From Phoronis australis (Eukaryota; Phoronida; Phoronidae): a stretch of 64,000 nucleotides of DNA. Below the pieces are notes generated by a model that had not been told where the DNA came from, did no database searches, and worked only from the letters and a program-made list of their open reading frames with translations. Position numbers and translations under genes: made by a program. Location of the stretch: contig NMRA01000220.1 of the NCBI GenBank assembly GCA_002633005.1, forward strand, positions 575,337-639,336, read 5' to 3'. Below are positions 58,651-64,000 of the stretch, one piece after another; the first letter of the stretch is position 1, and each line of letters begins with the position of its first letter.

Positions 58651-59959
58651 CTAAAATACACAAATAAAAGCTAGGCACCCCATTGTAGCTAGCAACAACT
58701 GGCACAGCCGGGAAAACATGCCCTAATTAGTTGAATGTCATTTTCAACAATTTTCCCTACTCGCCCTTTCATGAGAAATACACCAATCATTTTCCAACCC
58801 TTTAATTTACATTGTCAGTAATTTACCAGTTACTCTCGATGTTAAAAGTTTATAAAGAAACATCTTTGAGATCAGAAAGTAGAAACCTGTATTAAAGATA
58901 GAATCTTGGTTTATCTACTGAGCTCATTTTATTCGTCCTCCTCTAGCACACGTATTTTAATAGTTTAGACTATGTACACTGTATCACTTAACTTTTAACA
59001 ATCCTGACGTTCAAGTATAATCACTGCTGTAAGTATCCACGTTACCAACACATTTGTCGGGGAAGAGCTTTCTTCGGCCGTTTCCAATTTCTATTTTGTG
59101 AGTTGATCATCTAATGATCGCTTTTTAAAATGTCTGCTGGTGTGTCAGCTCGCCGCATAATTACTTTTCTCAGGAGAGTCAGGCATGACTCCTCAATAAC
59201 ATTCACACATAATGTATTCTTTACTGCTGAAACCAACTATGGTAATTAACACATATCATTATCTTCGTTGAAATCTGAAAATAATACAGTTCATCATTTG
59301 AATGGTGTCTAAGACATGTGTTCAAGGCCATGGGCCCAAAACTACAATTACAGCAATTAAAGTTATAAGACTGGGGAGGTAAAAGTATGTAATGATGATC
59401 TCGTACTACATGAAAGGCAAAAGAAACTAATAACACCTATGTCAGGTTTTTTCGATTAACTAATAACTTTACTGGCACTGGGACTACCCCATTATTTTTG
59501 CTACAAATATCTAACTTTAAATCATGGAATATTGGACGTAAAAGCATAAGGTGACAGGAAATGCGACGGGAGTAAGCGCGTCGCATGGTTATGCCTTTGT
59601 GACACTTCCATTGTTTACCTTCTTTGCTTCTTTGTTGGACACACAGATCGCATGGAAATCCTGCCTTGGGCGCCCATCAGCCCGTTCCCGATAAATGCCT
59701 ACCATTATCTTTATGATAAGAAAGGAAAATAAAGTAAACAATGGATACGTCTATCTATTGATATCTATGAGACGAGCTTGCGACCTCGTTTCCCCTGGGT
59801 TAGTTACAGAATCATGCCTGCCGGTTTCGACAGCTAAATCGTGATTCACAATGAAATCGCATCAAACATTGCGTGAATTTTTATAGGCAAATCCAACAAC
59901 AAGTAATGTTCAAATATGTAGTCCAATTTAAATTGACAAAAGTTTATTTACCTAGAATT
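58651..59959. other. No feature seen
   Basis: No repeat copy or coding-like frame was recognised before the LINE relic. Confidence 0.3.
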
Positions 59960-60725
59960 ATTATCAACGTCGCTTTGCCTGCCCTATATATAACAATCAA
60001 ACAAGCAATAACACGCTGCCATTGCCAATTAAACAATGCATCGTAGGATGCTTTCGTATATCTGCTAGAATGCATATTCAAAAGTTTGAAGCAGTACTGA
60101 ATACATTGAACGTAATATTTAATAAACAAGTGGTAGCGACCACATTCGCTTGACACTGCAGACTTTGAACCCTACACCCAAAACCATTTGACAAAACTTA
60201 ACAAAAACACATTCCATACAGATACTTGTTGATTGACCCCACTCTTCTACACTGTAAGTTAAGGTCGGATGTACTATTTTATCAAATAGGTCAAAGAACA
60301 TAGGCAGATGTAAACTATGGTATTTTTCAAACAGTTTAGATGGGTATTGTTGGTTTGGTACCTTTACATGACACTGTTTTGGTTGCTTTTGTCCAAGTTA
60401 AGTCTGGTGTGACAAACACCCTGAGATACTGGTAACTGATGCGGGACCACCGCAATTATACCGTTTCTAAAATATGATTTTGCATATGATTTGAGTGGTC
60501 CTCCATTACAAAACTCCATAATTTTTGTCTTTTTCAGCTTTACACTCATCCCCCAAGCTTTACAGAAATTAAAAAGACAACTTAGTGCTCTTTGTAGTTC
60601 TATATTCGTTTCAGCAAAAAGTACCATATCATCTGCAAATAAAAGTGAATAAACATCATAAAGATTTTCATTAAGAAAAATGCTTCTTAGTTTTCAAATA
60701 AACTCATTTAAGTACATGGTGGATT
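59960..60725 (-). pseudogene. LINE reverse transcriptase, 3' part, degenerate
   Basis: Reading from 60725 leftward: YLNEFI, then SIFLNENLYDVYSLLFADDM with the catalytic FADD box (60628-60639). Next come VLFAETNIELQRALSCLFNF, CKAWGMSVKLKKTKIMEF, then in other frames LFDKIVHPTLTYSVEEWG (the thumb region, usually LYG.E.W) and KFCQMVLGVG, ECGRYHLFIKYYVQ. In-frame stops (one just upstream of FADD) and frameshifts make it dead. The ELQ.AL..L..FC..WG...N..KTK motif places it among non-LTR retrotransposons. The clade is not resolved. Confidence 0.75.
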
Positions 60726-61054
60726 TTTAACATAAATCCTCCAGTTGTTTTGACCTCGCACTTGCTCTTCATGTGTCATCAAGAAACATTGTTATTTTAT
60801 AGGTCTTCATACGACACAGATAAATATTTATGCCCATAACTTGTCTCAGAAGTGACGTTGATTGTTGTGATACCAGTAGACCGTGACCATTTACGCAGGT
60901 CAGTTTGGAAATTAAATTCTGGGTGCTCATGCGCGCCCACCTACCCTTTAATATGTGGGGGGGTTCGAATTTCCGATGATGTGGACTTATACCGACAAAA
61001 AAGCTGTAGGACTAAAAAAACGGGATACCACGTCCAAAGCTGTGAATTGTACCT

Positions 61055-61185
61055 TTGCGCCATTTTAGTGGACATTTTGTCTCGTTTTCTTGGACTTATT
61101 GTTTCTCTGAGTCGGACCTTTTTGTCCACTTCGCCACATGGGGGCTCATTCGAGCCCCCCCCCTGGGTGCACGCACGGTGCTGCA
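61055..61185 (+). repeat. Dispersed repeat fragment, pair with 25310-25440
   Basis: See 25310-25440: CCCTGGGTGCACGCACGGTG and the preceding TTGTCCACTTCGCC and TTGTTTCTCTGA line up in order. Confidence 0.5.
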
Positions 61186-62549
61186 TGTGTATCATTGTGC
61201 CAAAAAAATTAAATGCTAAAATATGTTTCTACTAGGTCCCAACAAATATATTCTACTCCAAACAAAACATCTTTAGCACACCCAATCGTCGCTGTGCACT
61301 TAGCTCATCACTAAAGACATCAACTAGAATGATTGGGTCCAGGTAAATACCACTCCGCATCTAATTCATAGCAATTACTTTTATTTACAAAGAGATCAAA
61401 ATAGGCTTATCATACAGCTTTTCAGACTCCAGTTGTACACTCAAGAGGTTGACATGTAATAATTCAGTCTTTATTCTAGCATTTAATATAGATTACAGAT
61501 GTTTGAAATTAACATTCAGAACAACTGTGTCATACTTATTGAATCAGATGCTTTGCTGAATTCAATATAAGCACCGTAAAAAGTCTTCAAATTATTCTTC
61601 ATTGTTGAAAATAAGAATGGATAGTCACTGACTTTTTGCCTATCGTCTGTGTCGCATCTCCTTTGCAATCCATCAAAGGCCTACTGTATCACACATGGTG
61701 CACAAATGAAATAGGTCAAGCTGCCCAAAATGCCACATTCAAGCTTTGAGAATTGCAGCTTCCTGTGCCGGGTGATTTGTGCGTTTTTTCAAAACTTTGA
61801 CAGTTCAAAAGCACAAGGTAAAGGTAAGTTTAAGTTTCAAAATTTGAGTTATGATAAAGATGCAGTAGCATATGCTTGTGCGAATAGAAGTGCTAGATAA
61901 AAATAAAGTGAATTGTAATTATTTGAAGCATTAAAATTTGATGGGTCCCATGTGTCACAGTGGGCTTTGGAGGTCGCAAGTGGCATATATTTATGGCGAT
62001 GCAATGTAACTTAAATCGATTTTATAAGCCGTCAGTGTGACATAATTTGAATGTTCTTAGATGCAAAATTATGCTCTAAATTTTGATTGGTGTTAAAATA
62101 TCTAAAGTAAAATCTGGGGACTAAGTCAGCTCTTAACTTTGAAGGATTCCACAGTTTATATTTCAGTCAAAACTCATTCCACAATCAGGTGCAAATCAGA
62201 CGAAGAGATGCATGTTGTGTTTACAGATTGTCTTCTTAAAGGCAAGCTCGCCCTTTTTATAGAATAGTGTCATCTATCAGATGTAAGTTGTGGATTTTTG
62301 GATGTATTAACCAAATGTCAATGATTATACTCATGAATAGGATGTTAGATTTGAGATAGACCTACTGAGTAAGATGATTCTTAATAAATTGCTGATGATG
62401 AATCGCAGCCAACAACTTTAGCGCAAAGTAAGAAGGATACATCGTGTTCAGCACTGAGCAAGAAAACGTCTTCTTCAAAGCTTGCTTGCAAATGAACCAA
62501 AGGTTAGTTCAATCCAACTGACTCAGTTTTTCGTAGTGAACAGTTGCTA
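61186..62549. other. No gene seen; probable 5' flank of the piggyBac relic
   Basis: AT-rich. The left end of the piggyBac element should lie here next to a TTAA, but I could not identify its terminal repeat. Confidence 0.3.
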
Positions 62550-63555
62550 CTATGCTTTGCCTTCGCCGCTAGATTTCTTAACGAATTTTTGACTGGTGGC
62601 ATGTTAGATTTCATCGTCGAAATGCCCGATAGACACTATGTTAAAAAGACAAGCAAACCCAAGGATACTAGTAACAAATCAATAAAGGAAGTTGTTGGCT
62701 TGTTCCTTCGAAGGAGACTTGGGAATATGCCAGGAAGTACAGGTAGGTGTTACTGGGAAACGGACACGAGGTAAGGGACTGTTGCGTCTGTCATGAGCAG
62801 AAACAGATTCTAAATTTTGTTTAAAACAAATTTTTGAGGAAGAGATCTCAATTGATGAGACGACGGTTGCGTTTGAGAGCAAATTCAGCACAATGAAACA
62901 ATGTGTGAAGGGCAAACCAAATCCTTGGGGGAATTAAAGTGTGGGTCAAAGTTAGATCAAAAGGCATTTTCTGTAACTTCCAAGTATATCAGGACAACCA
63001 CGCCGAACAAGACAAACTTCCCCTTGTTTTGGGAGCAAGTGTTGTCCTGCCACTTTGTGAAACTCTTCGCATCAATACACCTGGTCAACCTCACCTTAAT
63101 TACAGCGTGACAACAAATAATTTGTTCACTTGGATTCCCCTGGCAGCCAAGTTAAGGAAAATGGGAAGCCATTAGGCAGGCAAAATGTCCCCCTAAACGA
63201 GTGCCTGGTGCTCTTATTCAGCACAAACAGATAATGAAGAAAGTGGGTCGCGGGAAAATATACAAAACACTGAAACTATGTATAACACTTGTTGCCATCA
63301 TATGGTATGGCAACAGGGCAGTTACAGTACCACACTCTCAACGCTTACTGGGATAGAACCAAAAATACAGTGAGGAGTTTCGAAAAGTCAAAGCGCGAGC
63401 TTGTTAATGTCAGGAGGCCGGCGGTCATACACATATCCAATGCGCGCATTGACAGAGTACACGTAGATGTTCACGATTGTTTTGAAGCACTACACACGAA
63501 CAGAGAAGGAAAGACAAACGCAGGTTTATTGGCACACTATCACGCTGATGGCTAT
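62550..63555 (+). pseudogene. piggyBac-like transposase (DDE_Tnp_1_7), inactivated
   Basis: Colinear fragments in shifting frames match a PGBD-type transposase in order. LNEFLTGGMLDFIVEM, GNMPGSTGRCYWETDTR and VMSRNRF come first. Next are EEEISIDETTVAFESKFSTM (first catalytic Asp at 62854-62856) and KGKPNPWG, then after a -1 shift IKVWVKVRSKGIFCNFQVYQ, LVLGASVVLPLCETL and TTNNLFTWIPLAAKLRKMG. The last are WYGNRAVTVPHSQRLLG and VRSFEKSKRELVNVRRPAVI, HISNARIDRVHVD. The second Asp (DNFFTS in the family) reads TNNLFTW, and the YNxxMGGVD block reads SNARIDRVHVD. Stops follow SRNRF, NPWGN and LRKMGSH, so it is dead. The C-terminal Cys-rich finger was not found. Confidence 0.8.
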
Positions 63556-63612
63556 TAATGAGAGGTAGACGTATCATAAGAATTGTCGCTTACTAGGAAG
63601 GGGGAGGAGGTA

Positions 63613-63683
63613 GTGTGGCCTATTGTGATAGGTGCCGGCTTTTTTTACTCGAGGTCTTGGGTTCGAGTCCCACTGGGTCACAC
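63613..63683 (+). repeat. tRNA-like SINE head or tRNA pseudogene
   Basis: A 71-nt segment. GTGTGGC (63613-63619) pairs with GTCACAC (63677-63683) as a 7-bp acceptor stem with one G-U. CTATTGTGATAG forms a D-arm, and TGGGTTCGAGTCCCA forms a T-arm with an intact B box. The anticodon arm (GGCTTTTTTTACTCG) does not fold, so it is not a functional tRNA. It is followed by an AT-rich tail and then a copy of the CTCF-motif repeat. Confidence 0.5.
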
Positions 63684-63747
63684 TGCTTAGCACGTGGGTA
63701 AGGTTTCTAGTTCCTGATTTCGGTTTTAAATATATATTATTAAAATA

Positions 63748-64000
63748 TAAACAAGAACAACGCAGAGCGTTGAAATGCGCCCACAATTGCACCGTATACG
63801 GTATCCTTCTAGGGTTGTTTATTGGTACCATAAAGTGGCCAGTAGAGGGCATATATGTAGTATGTTGTACTTTGCAAAATGGAAAGGCATGGTCATTGTC
63901 TCCTCAATAGGCTAGGTTTCAAAATGTGAGTGATCTTCATAATACAAGCACACCGTATGCATCAGTTGCTTAAAGCACCACAGAAACATAGAATTAAAAA
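63748..64000 (+). repeat. CTCF-motif repeat family, copy 5 (5' end; runs off window)
   Basis: AAACAAGAACAACGCAGAGC, then GTTGAAATGCGCCCAC and AGGGTTGTTTATTGGTACCA, follow the same 5' order as copies 1, 2 and 4. The core CCAGTAGAGGGCAT is at 63839-63852. The sequence after about 63860 diverges, so it may be truncated. Confidence 0.65.

Noticed and set aside
60852-61235. 127-codon plus-strand ORF
   Set aside because: Covers a dispersed non-coding repeat (pair at 25310-25440) that does not share the frame.

Overview
This is animal nuclear DNA. It has GT-AG introns, exons of about 100-1500 bp, long AT-rich introns with dispersed repeats, and SUEL-type lectin, EGF and fibronectin-type-III-like (FN3-like) domains. 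The domain mix, the many 'acatgtac' motifs and the repeat types suggest a marine invertebrate (cephalochordate, ambulacrarian or lophotrochozoan). The sequence alone does not settle which.

The dominant feature is one very large minus-strand gene. Its recognisable exons run from a SUEL/rhamnose-binding-lectin exon at 46136 down to a stop codon at 5434, with an AATAAA signal at 5391-5396. I assembled 23 exons, about 10.05 kb of coding sequence or about 3,350 residues. They read N to C as: SUEL lectin, calcium-binding-type EGF, two to three more small Cys-rich/EGF-like modules, then a long run of FN3-like repeats with the signature 'D.TPP..G.V ... W.GF.D ... Y.W.IG ... Y.V.V.A.N..G L'. Every exon junction but one keeps the reading frame; the exception is exon 6 to exon 7. 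The start codon and signal peptide lie upstream and were not found. No membrane segment was seen at the C terminus, so a secreted, multi-adhesive lectin is the best inference.

The rest is mostly repeats and relics. (a) A dispersed family has copies at 2086-3672, 16401-17368, 41066-41413, 44216-45746 and 63748-end. It is built of tandem modules, each centred on a close match to the CTCF core motif, and it ends in a hairpin. (b) Small inverted-repeat elements lie at 3673-3867, 4929-5092, 27401-28360 and 50849-51098. (c) Two LINE 3' ends (33351-33495, 40205-40785) share a terminal stem-loop, and a LINE reverse-transcriptase relic lies at 59960-60725 (minus). (d) A dead piggyBac transposase lies at 62550-63555 (plus). 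(e) A frameshifted THAP domain lies at 37083-37300, and a CxxC zinc-finger-like reading frame at 42680-42976. (f) A possible plus-strand chromodomain gene spans 48526-54241, followed by a broken relic of an unrecognised protein family at 55050-55800. (g) Minisatellites include an array of about 18 units of 31 bp that begins exactly at the splice acceptor of lectin-gene exon 6, so that nearly every unit carries an acceptor-like AG.

No bacterial-type features (operons, CRISPR, insertion sequences) are present. All splice sites were picked by eye from consensus and frame, and none has transcript support here.
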